Assembly: GCA_002297505.1 (NCBI GenBank)
Contig: DBLQ01000110.1
Span: 18,223 to 82,222 of the forward strand
Reading direction: 5' to 3'
Origin: Flavobacteriales bacterium UBA720
GTDB lineage: Bacteria > Bacteroidota > Bacteroidia > Flavobacteriales > Weeksellaceae
Length of the DNA: 64,000 nt
A model generated the notes under the pieces. That model did no database searches. It saw only the letters and a program-made list of their open reading frames with translations, and was not told where the DNA came from. Both the position numbers and the translations under genes were made by a program. Shown here piece by piece: positions 18,216-26,974 of this stretch. Positions within the stretch are counted from its first letter, which is position 1. Every line of letters begins with the position of its first letter.

Positions 18216-19862
18216 ATGAAAAACAAATTATATTTAATAGCTTTAGCTGGAGTCCTGATGGGAACTACAGCCTGTAATGATTACATGGACATTAATGAAA
18301 GTCCAGACAGAATCGCAGTTAGTAATTTAACACCAAATTTCGTGTTGCCGGGAGCTATTTCTAATAGCTACTACGTTCAGGCAAGAAGATTGAACTTGTT
18401 CGGTGGTTTAATGATGAATAGTGTTGCAGGAAATTCGTATTCCTATGGTACACCATTCGTTGATGAATATTCTCCAAACATTACAAGTGCATTTTATGCT
18501 GACGTTTGGGACCAATTATTTCGACAGATTTCAAATTTTCAGTTTATCATAGACTATAGTGATCCTACTGGTCAGTATTCTCAATACAAAGCGATTGCTA
18601 AAGTGATGAAGGCATATTATGTACAAACTCTGACTGATCTCTGGGGTGACATGCCATACTCTGAAGCATTTAAGAGAGAGTTGAATTTGACACCAAAGTA
18701 TGATAAAGGTGAAGATATTTATAAGGCATCAATCGCAGATATCGAAAACGCTATTCAACTCATTGATGGTAAAAAAGGAGATGTTCCTGCAAGTGCCGAT
18801 ATCGTTTTTAAAGGATCAATGGCGAAATGGAAGAACTTCGCAAATACCTTGAAGTTAAGATATTTATTAAGAATGTCTAATGTTACTGGCGACTTGGCTA
18901 CTTATAGAAATCAGAAATTAGCTACTTTACAAGGAGCATCTTTTGTAGATGCAGATGTTACAGTAAACCCTGGTTACTCTCAGAGTTCTGACGCGCAACA
19001 AAACCCTTGGATGAATTACTATATTTATACAAGTGCTGGTGCTCAACCTCAGAACTGGACACTGGTAGTTCCTTCTGAACATATTTCTATTGCACTAAAT
19101 GGTAATAAAGAAAATGACAGCAGAGACGTTTATCAAAAATTTAAGAATATTGTTGATGGACGAAGAGGTAGAATGTTTACACTTGTAGGAGGAAATGTTG
19201 AGGGAGTAAGACAGGGTGCCACTCCTGGTCAACCTGGTGCCGCATCTGGAAGAACAGTCTCCAGAACTGGTGATGGTTTAATTATTGGATCTCAAACTAT
19301 CACAGCTACTGATGCTGCGGGAAGAAAAGCTGAGTTAATCCAAAAAGGATCTGCAAAAGCTGGCGTTTTGATGACAAAGGCTGAGGCAGAGTTCTTGCTT
19401 GCTGAAGCAGCATTGAGATATCCAAGTGTTGTTTCTAATGCTCAAGGTCATTTCGAAGCAGGTATTACAGCTTCATATAACTATTTAGGTGCTAATGTAG
19501 ATGTTGTTATAGATCCCAATACTACACCTCCTACAACCAAGAAAGCAGCGGCTATTTATATAGATGCAATTAATTCTGTTCCAAAATTAGGATGGACTGG
19601 GTCAGATGATAATAAAATTGAGGCTATTATGACTCAAAAATGGATTGCTCTTACAGGAATTAATCCAGAACAATCTTATTTTGATTATACAAGAACAGGA
19701 TACCCTGTGACGCCGCTTCCAACGATTTCTTTAAATCCGGTTAAGCCAAACAGATTACTTTATCCTAACTCGGAATATCAGTCTAATGCCAATAATGTAC
19801 CTAACATGGCTGCGGCAGATGTTTTTGCTAAAAATAATTTCACCCCATTCTGGGCTAGATAG
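18216..19862 (+). CDS. SusD-like outer-membrane lipoprotein (pair 2, SusD-like_2 type)
   Basis: 548 residues with lipoprotein signal MKNKLYLIALAGVLMGTTAC (Cys 20). The mature start CNDYMDINESPDRI and blocks such as LTPNFVLPGAISNSYY, VMKAYYVQTLTDLWGDMPYSEAF and KAEAEFLLAEAALRYP fit the SusD-like_2 subfamily (TPR-type helices, often paired with peptide- or glycan-importing SusC). Residues around 320-370 form a Gly/Arg-rich insertion (GRRGRMFTLVGGNVEG). Works with the SusC just upstream; a terminator follows within 20 nt. Confidence 0.9.
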   Translation: MKNKLYLIALAGVLMGTTACNDYMDINESPDRIAVSNLTPNFVLPGAISNSYYVQARRLNLFGGLMMNSVAGNSYSYGTPFVDEYSPNITSAFYADVWDQLFRQISNFQFIIDYSDPTGQYSQYKAIAKVMKAYYVQTLTDLWGDMPYSEAFKRELNLTPKYDKGEDIYKASIADIENAIQLIDGKKGDVPASADIVFKGSMAKWKNFANTLKLRYLLRMSNVTGDLATYRNQKLATLQGASFVDADVTVNPGYSQSSDAQQNPWMNYYIYTSAGAQPQNWTLVVPSEHISIALNGNKENDSRDVYQKFKNIVDGRRGRMFTLVGGNVEGVRQGATPGQPGAASGRTVSRTGDGLIIGSQTITATDAAGRKAELIQKGSAKAGVLMTKAEAEFLLAEAALRYPSVVSNAQGHFEAGITASYNYLGANVDVVIDPNTTPPTTKKAAAIYIDAINSVPKLGWTGSDDNKIEAIMTQKWIALTGINPEQSYFDYTRTGYPVTPLPTISLNPVKPNRLLYPNSEYQSNANNVPNMAAADVFAKNNFTPFWAR

Positions 19863-19881
19863 TTTTTTCTAAAATGCTATA

Positions 19882-19911
19882 AGGACCGGCTCTTAAGAGT
19901 CGGTCTTTTTT
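19882..19911 (+). terminator. Rho-independent terminator after SusD pair 2
   Basis: Stem GACCGGCTC / GAGTCGGTC (one G:U) with TTAA loop, followed by T6. Confidence 0.9.
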
Positions 19912-19932
19912 ATTTATTATTTTTAATTATAA

Positions 19933-19948
19933 TAACTTTGTATATTTG
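19933..19948 (+). promoter_or_regulatory. Two overlapping -7 boxes before the type B T9SS protein
   Basis: TAACTTTG (19933-19940) and TATATTTG (19941-19948) are both exact matches to TANNTTTG, about 56-70 nt before the ATG at 20004. Neither has a TTG at the -33 distance. Confidence 0.4.
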
Positions 19949-20003
19949 AAACACTTGTTTACTATTTCCAATCACTAATGACCATCATAGAAAGAAATTT
20001 GCC

Positions 20004-22499
20004 ATGAAAAAATTACTATTTATAAACATCTTGTTTTTTTTTCATTCATTCATATATGCACAATTAGACCTTGAACATTGGTTTCCGCCTGTTCTAAGTT
20101 CGGGTGCTAATATTGATACTGCAATTTTATCAATCTCAACGGATAAAACTGACCCTTTTAAAGTTTACATATACAATGGTAATCAAATAATTGATTCCAT
20201 AATAATTGACAAATCGAAACCAATAGAATATGATTTGGTTAATGCTAATATAATACAAGCTGTATATACCACTTTTATTGGTGACGCAATGAAACCTATG
20301 GATAGAGGACTGCATCTTGTTGGTGAAAAGAGTTTTTATGCCAACTTAAAATATAAAGGTAGAAATACAGAAATAATCTCTTCCAAGGGTAAAAGTGCTT
20401 TAGGAAAATCTTTTTTTGTAGTCAATGATCAAAATCTACTGAATGGCAGTTTTAATCCTAACCCGTTTAACTACCAAGCTAGTATAATGGCATATTTTGA
20501 TAATACGAAAGTGACAATTAAGGGATACAAAAGTGGTTTGAATTTTACTGATGGATCTGCTCTGAATGAAGTTACATTTACCCTTAATAAAAATCAAAGT
20601 TATATTGTAGCAGCCTTAAAAAAAGATAACACTACAGGAGCTCTCAATGATTATTTTGATGCAACTTTGATTGGGGCCACTATTACTTCCGATAAACCTA
20701 TCGTTGTTAACAATGGCAATCTCTTGAGTCAAGACGCAGCAGTGGAAGGGGGTAGCGTTAACATTGATCAAAGTATGCCTGTCGAAAGACTTGGTAAAGA
20801 GTTTTTAATAGTCAATGGAATGTCGGAGGGAAGCTTTTTCATGGAAAAATCTATTATAGTAGCTACGGAAGATAACACTGCCGTATATTTTAATAATGAA
20901 GCTAATCCTCTATTTGTACTAAATAAAGGAGAGCACTATATTGGACCATATCAAGGTGATAAAAAATTTGTAATCGGCTCGGAGCCGGCATTTACCAATG
21001 AGGAAGGTAGATTGGTAAGCACCTCGGCAATGTTTATCAGATCTTCAAAACCTATCTATTGTTATCAGCTGATGGCCACATTTCATGATAAACCTCTGGA
21101 TCCAAGAAACTATGAATATAAAGTAGGAAAGACAAGTGCGATGCTTTTTTCATACCCACTTGATGTTCCTTATGATATTAAAAATATCATTATACCCTCG
21201 GTAGATGACATAGGTGGATTTGAAATGAGAAGCAAAATATCCATTAAATCAGAACGAAATTCAAATATTAAAATCAATGGTGTCCCTATCGGTGCAGGAA
21301 CCATCATTCTAGGTAAACCAGATTGGAATTACCATACTATTCAAAATCTTAAGGGAGACATTTTAATAGAGTCTGATAAAAGTCTGAATGTAGATTTTGT
21401 TGGTGGCACTACAAAAACATATTCTTCCTCTTACTCCGGATATGCCGCAAGTGTGGTAAGCTATAGTAATGACCCTGTCATTACGATGAATGGTACATGT
21501 ATAGAGGAAGGGATATTGCTTAAACTTAACAATACTAGTTTTGATGTTATACAATGGCAAAAGGATGGAGTTAATATTCCTGGTGCAAATGCGGCTACAC
21601 TTGTTCCTACGGTTCCAGGTATATATTCATGCACTGTCACTTACTCTGGAATTGATTTTACGACGAATAGTTTTACGATTGTAAACTGTCCTTACACCGT
21701 TGTAGATAAAGATTTCGGACAAATTTGTGATGATTTATCTATAATCGTAAAATTTTCTCCACCAAATGAGAATCAATCAATTTCAAAATTGGAAATATTG
21801 GCTCAGCCATATAATGGTAAAGTTTCTGTAGATGATTTAAATTTAAAATATACTCCAGACTCAAATTTCACTGGTGAAGATAGATTTGTTTACAGAATTT
21901 GTACATCAACTATGGGACTTTGTGAAACCATAAAGGCGAATGTTTTTGTTAATGAAAGACCTGTTGCAGAACTAAAACCTGAATTATATCCCGTGTCGGA
22001 AAATGCTGGAAAAGGAATATACAATCTTATTGAAGCAATCATCAACCAAGGTACCAATGAATATGTATTTTATAAAGATTCTGATTTGACTCAAATCATT
22101 GATAAACCTGAGGAATATCAAACAGAATTGCTTACTGCCTACGTTAAAATCACATCATCAACAGGTTGTTTTATTAAAAAAGAAATAAAACTTCTGACGT
22201 TGCAGGAAAATATCAATCTTCCAAACTTTTTTTCGCCCAATGATGACGGTATCAATGACTTTTGGGATTATAGTGAACTAAAAGATTACTCTGACTTAAA
22301 AATATCAATATACAATAAAGTAGGTGTAAAGGTGTTTGAGCATAATTCTTCAATTCAAAATTTCAGATGGGATGGAAAGGATTCTAAAGGTAAACAGCTT
22401 CCAAGTAGTACCTATTGGAGTTTGTTAAATTGGAGTAATGCAAGAACTGGAGTTCCTGTTTCAAAGCAAATGTGGATATTACTAAAGTCTAGAAATTAA
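20004..22499 (+). CDS. IgGFc-binding-like secreted protein with type B T9SS sorting domain
   Basis: 831 residues, signal peptide MKKLLFINILFFFHSFIYAQ. Residues about 25-500 resemble the IgGFc-binding N-terminal domain (SIIVATEDNTAVYF, LNKGEHYIGPY, repeated beta units). An Ig-like segment follows at about 500-560 (INGVNIPGANAATLVPTVPG-like), then a cadherin/Big-like unit (LKYTPDSNFTGEDRFVYRIC). The last 90 residues are a gliding-associated CHU_C domain, the type B signal for the type IX secretion system (FFSPNDDGINDFW, ISIYNKVGVKVFEHN, WDGKDSKGKQLPSSTYW). It is thus exported to the cell surface, probably as an adhesin. A bidirectional terminator separates it from convergent ffh. Confidence 0.85.
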   Translation: MKKLLFINILFFFHSFIYAQLDLEHWFPPVLSSGANIDTAILSISTDKTDPFKVYIYNGNQIIDSIIIDKSKPIEYDLVNANIIQAVYTTFIGDAMKPMDRGLHLVGEKSFYANLKYKGRNTEIISSKGKSALGKSFFVVNDQNLLNGSFNPNPFNYQASIMAYFDNTKVTIKGYKSGLNFTDGSALNEVTFTLNKNQSYIVAALKKDNTTGALNDYFDATLIGATITSDKPIVVNNGNLLSQDAAVEGGSVNIDQSMPVERLGKEFLIVNGMSEGSFFMEKSIIVATEDNTAVYFNNEANPLFVLNKGEHYIGPYQGDKKFVIGSEPAFTNEEGRLVSTSAMFIRSSKPIYCYQLMATFHDKPLDPRNYEYKVGKTSAMLFSYPLDVPYDIKNIIIPSVDDIGGFEMRSKISIKSERNSNIKINGVPIGAGTIILGKPDWNYHTIQNLKGDILIESDKSLNVDFVGGTTKTYSSSYSGYAASVVSYSNDPVITMNGTCIEEGILLKLNNTSFDVIQWQKDGVNIPGANAATLVPTVPGIYSCTVTYSGIDFTTNSFTIVNCPYTVVDKDFGQICDDLSIIVKFSPPNENQSISKLEILAQPYNGKVSVDDLNLKYTPDSNFTGEDRFVYRICTSTMGLCETIKANVFVNERPVAELKPELYPVSENAGKGIYNLIEAIINQGTNEYVFYKDSDLTQIIDKPEEYQTELLTAYVKITSSTGCFIKKEIKLLTLQENINLPNFFSPNDDGINDFWDYSELKDYSDLKISIYNKVGVKVFEHNSSIQNFRWDGKDSKGKQLPSSTYWSLLNWSNARTGVPVSKQMWILLKSRN

Positions 22500-22502
22500 A
22501 AT

Positions 22503-22534
22503 AAAAAGTGTGACTCATTTGAATCACACTTTTT
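22503..22534. terminator. Bidirectional terminator between convergent genes
   Basis: An 11-bp stem (22503-22513 with 22524-22534) flanked by A and T tracts serves both the plus-strand adhesin gene and minus-strand ffh. Confidence 0.85.
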
Positions 22535-22545
22535 TACTTTATATT

Positions 22546-23910
22546 TTACCTCCCAAACAATCCGCCACCCATTCCCGGGATATTCGGCATCTTGCTCATC
22601 ATCTGCATCATTTGCTTACCTTGAGGGCCTTGCATCATTTTCATCATTTTGCCCATTTGGTCAAATTGCTTCATTAATGCATTCACGTCTTCCAGCTTTC
22701 TTCCTGCACCTTTAGCAATTCTTTGTTTTCTGGAAACGTTGATGATTGAAGGTCTTCTTCTCTCGTCCGGAGTCATAGAGTGGATAATCGCCTCAATATG
22801 TTTAAAAGCATCATCATTAATATCCACATCTTTAATGGCTTTTCCAACGCCCGGAATCATCCCCATCAGGTCCTTCATATTACCCATTTTCTTGATTTGG
22901 TTGATTTGCTTCAGGAAGTCATCGAAACCAAATTCATTCTTAGCAATTTTCTTGTGAAGTTTCTTAGCTTCCTCTTCGTCAAATTGTTCCTGAGCTCTTT
23001 CTACCAGGGAAACAACGTCTCCCATCCCAAGAATCCTGTCCGCCATCCTTTCCGGGTAGAAAAGGTCCAGTGCTTCCATTTTTTCTCCGGTTGAGATGAA
23101 TTTGATTGGCTTTTCAACCACAGAACGGATTGTCAACGCAGCTCCACCACGTGTATCACCGTCCAATTTGGTTAGAACAACACCATCGAAATTCAAAGTA
23201 TCATTGAAGGCTTTCGCCGTATTCACAGCATCCTGTCCAGTCATAGAATCGACTACGAAAAGCGTCTCCGTCGGTTTAATCGTCTGATGAACCGACCTGA
23301 TTTCGTTCATCATCTGCTCATCAATCGCCAAACGCCCGGCTGTATCCACGATAATCGTATCGAATCCGTTTGATTTGGCATAATTGATCGCATTCTCCGC
23401 AATCGCAACAGGATTTTTATTGTCGAGTTCTGTATAAACTTCAATATTGATTTGACTTCCCAGAACCTTCAGCTGATCGATCGCCGCTGGTCTGTAAACG
23501 TCACAAGCCACCAAAAGTGGTTTTTTGCTTCTTTTCTGTTTTAGATAGTTCGCCAATTTTCCGGAAAAAGTGGTTTTACCGGAACCTTGAAGACCGGCAA
23601 TCAAAATCACCGTGGGCTTTCCGGAAAGGTTGATGCCTTCCTGGGAACCACCCATCAGATCCACCAATTCGTCGTGAACAATTTTCGTCATCAATTGTCC
23701 CGGCGTCAGCGATGTCAAAACGTTTTCACCAATCGCTTTATCCTGAACTCTTTTCGTGAGGTCTTTGGCCACTTTATAGTTCACATCGGCATCCACCAAT
23801 GCTCTTCGGATTTCCTTTACCGTTTCTGCAACGTTGATTTCCGTGATTTTCCCACGGCCCGAAATATTATGAAGCGCTTTATCTAGCTTGTCTTGTAAAC
23901 TGTTAAACAT
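22546..23910 (-). CDS. ffh: Signal recognition particle protein Ffh
   Basis: 454 residues, standard length. N domain about 1-85, G domain with Walker A GLQGSGKTT (106-114), DVYRPAAIDQL, DTAGRLAIDEQM and TKLDGDTRGGAAL, then the Met-rich M domain (KQINQIKKMGNMKDLMGMIPG, RKQRIAKGAGRK, GKMMKMMQGPQGKQMMQMM) that binds signal sequences and 4.5S RNA. Targets membrane and secreted proteins co-translationally. A -7 box stands about 25 nt upstream. Confidence 0.98.
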   Translation of the reverse strand: MFNSLQDKLDKALHNISGRGKITEINVAETVKEIRRALVDADVNYKVAKDLTKRVQDKAIGENVLTSLTPGQLMTKIVHDELVDLMGGSQEGINLSGKPTVILIAGLQGSGKTTFSGKLANYLKQKRSKKPLLVACDVYRPAAIDQLKVLGSQINIEVYTELDNKNPVAIAENAINYAKSNGFDTIIVDTAGRLAIDEQMMNEIRSVHQTIKPTETLFVVDSMTGQDAVNTAKAFNDTLNFDGVVLTKLDGDTRGGAALTIRSVVEKPIKFISTGEKMEALDLFYPERMADRILGMGDVVSLVERAQEQFDEEEAKKLHKKIAKNEFGFDDFLKQINQIKKMGNMKDLMGMIPGVGKAIKDVDINDDAFKHIEAIIHSMTPDERRRPSIINVSRKQRIAKGAGRKLEDVNALMKQFDQMGKMMKMMQGPQGKQMMQMMSKMPNIPGMGGGLFGR

Positions 23911-23935
23911 AACTTTAATAAGATATTTAAGGTTG

Positions 23936-23943
23936 CAAAAATA
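23936..23943 (-). promoter_or_regulatory. ffh promoter (-7 box)
   Basis: Minus-strand TATTTTTG, exact match to TANNTTTG, 25 nt ahead of the ffh start. No TTG at -33. Confidence 0.5.
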
Positions 23944-24010
23944 AGAAAATTTAAACGAAAGTTACAGACTCAGTTGTCACTATTCAAACATCATTTATCA
24001 TTTATTTTAT

Positions 24011-24097
24011 TTGGGCAGCTTAATCCGCCTTCCGCTATTATCTTTTTGCTCGGCATAGCCTCTCGCAAAAAGGATAACCGCTCAAGTCGGGCTGCAG
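24011..24097. repeat. Dispersed stem-loop repeat, copy 1
   Basis: The outer segments GGGCAGCTTAATCCGCCTTC (left) and CCGCTCAAGTCGGGCTGCAG (right) recur almost unchanged at 30135-30243. The inside forms a stem (ATCTTTTTGC with GCAAAAAGGAT) around a variable centre. Together with the second copy this defines a mobile or amplified palindromic intergenic element, similar in kind to REP or MITE sequences. No coding capacity. It lies between the divergent ffh and ATP synthase transcription units. Confidence 0.7.
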
Positions 24098-24125
24098 ATT
24101 CAACATAAAACAATATTTGACATCA

Positions 24126-24224
24126 ATACAATTTTGTCTTTCCGTAGGAAACCTAACGGAGTGGTTCGACGGAGTCAATCTCTACAGCTAAGTTTAGATT
24201 CTTTCAGAATGACAAAGTGTAAGA
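24126..24224. repeat. Imperfect inverted repeat, probably another dispersed family
   Basis: The left arm (from TTTTGTCTTTCCGTAGGAA) and the reverse complement of the right arm (TCTTTCAGAATGACAAAG) are similar over about 25 nt. The type resembles repeats I remember from other Chryseobacterium intergenic regions. The remainder of the 440-nt ffh-atp gap holds the repeat before it and the promoter after it; no gene seen. Confidence 0.4.
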
Positions 24225-24329
24225 ATATCCTTGCTGAGCGAAGCGCCCTTGCGAACCTTGAAATATTTTCAATAATATCAAAAAAATCATTGCGCTCTTT
24301 GCGTTAAAAACTCCCAAGCAGATTTTCCT

Positions 24330-24337
24330 TACTTTTG
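24330..24337 (+). promoter_or_regulatory. Promoter of the ATP synthase operon (-7 box)
   Basis: TACTTTTG, exact match, followed by GC and an A-rich stretch. The first start codon (TTG, 24351) is only 13 nt beyond the box, implying a leader of under 10 nt. Confidence 0.55.
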
Positions 24338-24350
24338 CAAAAATTAAAAA

Positions 24351-24605
24351 TTGGAAGACCAAAAAAATAACGCCTCTAATTCCTTACGTAAGTATGGAAA
24401 ATACTCATCCGTTGTTTTTCAGATGCTATTCATCATTGGAATTGCATTTTGGGGCGGTCATCAGCTGGATTTGTATTTCCACACCGGTTCCAATGTTCTG
24501 GTGCTCGTGATTGGACTCAGCGGACTTTGTCTTTCACTTTACACCACCTTGAAGAGACTCGAAATTTTAAATAAAGAAGAACAGGACAATGCCAAACAAA
24601 AGTAA
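24351..24605 (+). CDS. AtpZ/AtpI-family small membrane protein
   Basis: 84 residues, starting at a TTG codon (24351): no ATG, GTG or other start lies in frame between the promoter and the first membrane segment. Two transmembrane helices (SSVVFQMLFIIGIAFWGGHQ and NVLVLVIGLSGLCLSLYTTL) with GGHQLDLYF between them, as in AtpZ/AtpI proteins that assist assembly of the F0 c-ring or Mg/Ca uptake. First gene of the ATP synthase operon; it overlaps the next gene by 17 nt. Confidence 0.75.
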   Translation: MEDQKNNASNSLRKYGKYSSVVFQMLFIIGIAFWGGHQLDLYFHTGSNVLVLVIGLSGLCLSLYTTLKRLEILNKEEQDNAKQK

Positions 24606-24960
24606 CCTCATTATCAGTGTGATATTTTTTCTCACATTTATTATCCATTTCGCAATCTGGAAATTTGTTTTTCATCTGGATGAAGTTACTATCATCAAGT
24701 TTTATCTGTTCCTCGCCATTATTTTTATGATGATGATTACACTCATTGTGCTCATCAACAAAATTGTTCCGCAGTTTCTCGGATTGGCCGTGATAGGGCT
24801 GATTCTGGTGAAATTTGGGATGATGTATCTGATTAAAAACAAACTCCATTTCGAGGAAATTCCGGATTACAAATTTCATTTCATTATTCCGTATTTTGTT
24901 CTTACAGCGTTGCTTACCTACTACGCAATTGGCTTAATTAATTATGACAAAAAACAGTAA
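24589..24960 (+). CDS. Four-helix membrane protein of the ATP synthase operon
   Basis: 123 residues, four predicted membrane helices (LIISVIFFLTFIIHFAIW, FYLFLAIIFMMMITLIVLI, FLGLAVIGLILVKFGMMYLI, FIIPYFVLTALLTYYAIGLI). Small proteins like this occur at this place in flavobacterial atp operons, where they are annotated only by domain-of-unknown-function names. By position it may be the counterpart of AtpI. The 17-nt overlap with the upstream gene indicates translational coupling. Confidence 0.7.
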   Translation: MPNKSNLIISVIFFLTFIIHFAIWKFVFHLDEVTIIKFYLFLAIIFMMMITLIVLINKIVPQFLGLAVIGLILVKFGMMYLIKNKLHFEEIPDYKFHFIIPYFVLTALLTYYAIGLINYDKKQ

Positions 24961-24989
24961 AAATATTCTTCGAAAGAGAAAAAATAGTC

Positions 24990-24997
24990 TATTTTTG
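24990..24997 (+). promoter_or_regulatory. Internal promoter before atpB (-7 box)
   Basis: TATTTTTG followed by C, in the 60-nt gap between the small membrane gene and atpB. It would allow the core subunits to be expressed independently of the two assembly-type genes. Confidence 0.45.
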
Positions 24998-25020
24998 CAA
25001 AACGAAAAAAAAATCTACCG

Positions 25021-26145
25021 ATGCTAAAGAAAACGGCAATTTTATTTTACAGTTTATTGATGTTTGCAAGCGCTTTTGCTCAGCACGAAAATGTTGAAAA
25101 TCAACACGGTAAAGCTGTAACTGAAACTCCTGAACTTTCTGAAAAAGACCGCGCGACCAAAGAAGTTAAAGAATTTGTAGACCATCACATTTTGGATGCT
25201 CACGACGTGGCGATTATGGTAGATAAGGAAGGTCATCACATCGGTTTTCCATTGCCGGTGATTATCTATGACGAAGGTTTCCATACCTTTATGAGTAACA
25301 CCAAAGGTGCAGACGGACATGAATTCATCCACGGTTCTCCGGTAGAAAGTAATGGGAAATTCTACACGCTTCACCACGAAAAAATCTACAGAACAGATTC
25401 TAAAGGAACCATAACTCTGGATAAAGATCATCACCCGACAGAAAAAAGAGTCTTGGATTTGTCCATTACCAAAAGTGTTTTAGTGATTATCCTGGTTGCT
25501 ATTTTAATGATTGTATTGTTTGGAGGGATGGCGAGGTCTTATAAAAAGTCTTTGATTCCTTCCGGCGCAGCTAAATTCCTGGAGCCAATCATTATCTTCG
25601 TAAGAGATGATATTGCGATTCCAAACATCGGACACAAGTATAAGAGATTTATGGGTTATTTATTAACGGTATTCTTCTTCATCTTGTTTCTGAACGTTCT
25701 AGGTCTGATGCCTTTCGGGATTAATGTTACCGGTAATATTGCCATTACATTCTTCTTGGCAATTATGACTTATCTCATCACCACGTTCTCTGGTTCCAAG
25801 GATTACTGGAAACACATCTTCTGGATGCCGGGAGTTCCTGTACCGATGAAGTTTATTATGTTGCCCATCGAATTGTTGGGAACATTGACCAAGCCATTTG
25901 CTTTGATGATTCGTCTTTTTGCGAATATGACAGCGGGTCACATCGTGGTAATGACCTTGATTGGTTCAATATACATTTTCAAGAACTGGATTGCAGGTGT
26001 TGCATTTCCGTTCCTGACATTGGTTATCTACTTATTAGAAGTATTGGTAGCATTTCTTCAGGCTTATATCTTTACAATGCTTTCTGCTTTGTTCATCGGT
26101 ATGGCAGTGGAAGAGCACGAGCACGATCATAATCACGCTCATTAA
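25021..26145 (+). CDS. atpB: ATP synthase F0 subunit a
   Basis: 374 residues, longer than the E. coli protein (about 271) because of an N-terminal extension typical of Bacteroidota. The extension begins with a signal-peptide-like segment (MLKKTAILFYSLLMFASAFAQ) and runs through a His-rich region to about residue 150. The membrane domain follows, with the essential Arg in ALMIRLFANMTAGH on the proton path. The C-terminus is His/Asp/Glu-rich (EEHEHDHNHAH), which could bind metal. Proton channel subunit facing the c-ring. Confidence 0.95.
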   Translation: MLKKTAILFYSLLMFASAFAQHENVENQHGKAVTETPELSEKDRATKEVKEFVDHHILDAHDVAIMVDKEGHHIGFPLPVIIYDEGFHTFMSNTKGADGHEFIHGSPVESNGKFYTLHHEKIYRTDSKGTITLDKDHHPTEKRVLDLSITKSVLVIILVAILMIVLFGGMARSYKKSLIPSGAAKFLEPIIIFVRDDIAIPNIGHKYKRFMGYLLTVFFFILFLNVLGLMPFGINVTGNIAITFFLAIMTYLITTFSGSKDYWKHIFWMPGVPVPMKFIMLPIELLGTLTKPFALMIRLFANMTAGHIVVMTLIGSIYIFKNWIAGVAFPFLTLVIYLLEVLVAFLQAYIFTMLSALFIGMAVEEHEHDHNHAH

Positions 26146-26184
26146 TTAAATTAGAAAAAAAACAATTTTTAAATTATATACATT

Positions 26185-26376
26185 ATGGAAATTCCTAGAA
26201 TTATTGGTGCAGGTCTTATTGTACTAGGTGTAGGTATCGGTCTTGGAAAAATTGGTGCGGCGGCTCTAGAAGCTATCGCTAGACAACCAGAGCAATCTGG
26301 AAAAATCCAAACTGCTATGCTTATTGCTGCTGCACTAGTAGAAGGTGTTGCTTTTGCTGCGTTATTCGCATCATAA
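26185..26376 (+). CDS. atpE: ATP synthase F0 subunit c
   Basis: 63 residues, a helical hairpin with loop ARQPEQ. The ion-carrying Glu is E53 in AALVEGVAF. The residue after it is Gly where Na+-type c subunits have Ser, and the helix-1 position that is Gln in Na+ enzymes appears to be Leu; this points to proton coupling. Unusually short compared with the roughly 80 residues of E. coli. Followed by a strong hairpin before atpF. Confidence 0.95.
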   Translation: MEIPRIIGAGLIVLGVGIGLGKIGAAALEAIARQPEQSGKIQTAMLIAAALVEGVAFAALFAS

Positions 26377-26391
26377 GCCAAACAAACTCTT

Positions 26392-26426
26392 AAACATTGT
26401 TGCAGCGGTTGGCTGCAGCAATGTTT
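26392..26426 (+). promoter_or_regulatory. Intercistronic hairpin between atpE and atpF
   Basis: 15-bp stem (26392-26406 with 26412-26426, one G:U) and 5-nt loop, not followed by a clean T tract but by an A/T repeat (TTTAAAAA-like units to 26458). Inside an operon it more likely stabilises the atpE message or partly attenuates it, matching the need for many c subunits per enzyme. Confidence 0.7.
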
Positions 26427-26471
26427 GAATTTAAAAATTTAAAAATTTAAAAAAATTAATCTAACAATATA

Positions 26472-26969
26472 ATGGAATTACTTCATCAGTTTTCATCAGG
26501 ATTATTTATCATTCAGTCCATCATCTTCCTGGTATTGCTTTTCATCTTAGGAAAGTTTGCGTGGAAACCAATTCTTAAATCTATCGACGAGAGAGAAACA
26601 TCAATCATCGATGCGCTGAATCAGGCAAAATTGGCAAAGCAGGAGATGGCTCAGCTGAAAGAAGACAACGAAAGAATCCTGCGCGAAGCAAGAGCCGAGA
26701 GAGACGGTATCTTGAAAGAAGCGAGAGAAATGAAGGATAAAATTGTAAACGAAGCTAAAGACAGCGCCAAAGTAGAAGGCGAGAAAATGATTGAAGCTGC
26801 CAGACAGTCTATCCAGACGGAAAAGAATGCGGCAATGGCTGATATCAAAAATCAAATCGGAACTTTGTCTGTGAACATCGCGGAAAATATCTTGAGAGAG
26901 AAATTGGATAACGAAGGTGCTCACAATGCTTTGGTAGAAAATATTCTTAACAAATCTAACCTTAACTAA
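26472..26969 (+). CDS. atpF: ATP synthase F0 subunit b
   Basis: 165 residues: one N-terminal membrane helix (IIQSIIFLVLLFILGKFAW), the conserved KPILKSIDERE, then a long charged coiled coil (residues about 40-140) forming the peripheral stalk. Six nt separate it from atpH. Confidence 0.95.
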   Translation: MELLHQFSSGLFIIQSIIFLVLLFILGKFAWKPILKSIDERETSIIDALNQAKLAKQEMAQLKEDNERILREARAERDGILKEAREMKDKIVNEAKDSAKVEGEKMIEAARQSIQTEKNAAMADIKNQIGTLSVNIAENILREKLDNEGAHNALVENILNKSNLN

Positions 26970-26974
26970 TCAGG

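Noticed and set aside
24126..24224. tRNA-like segment suggested by GTGGTTCGACGGAGTC
   Set aside because: No acceptor or anticodon stems can be formed around it; it fits an imperfect inverted repeat better.
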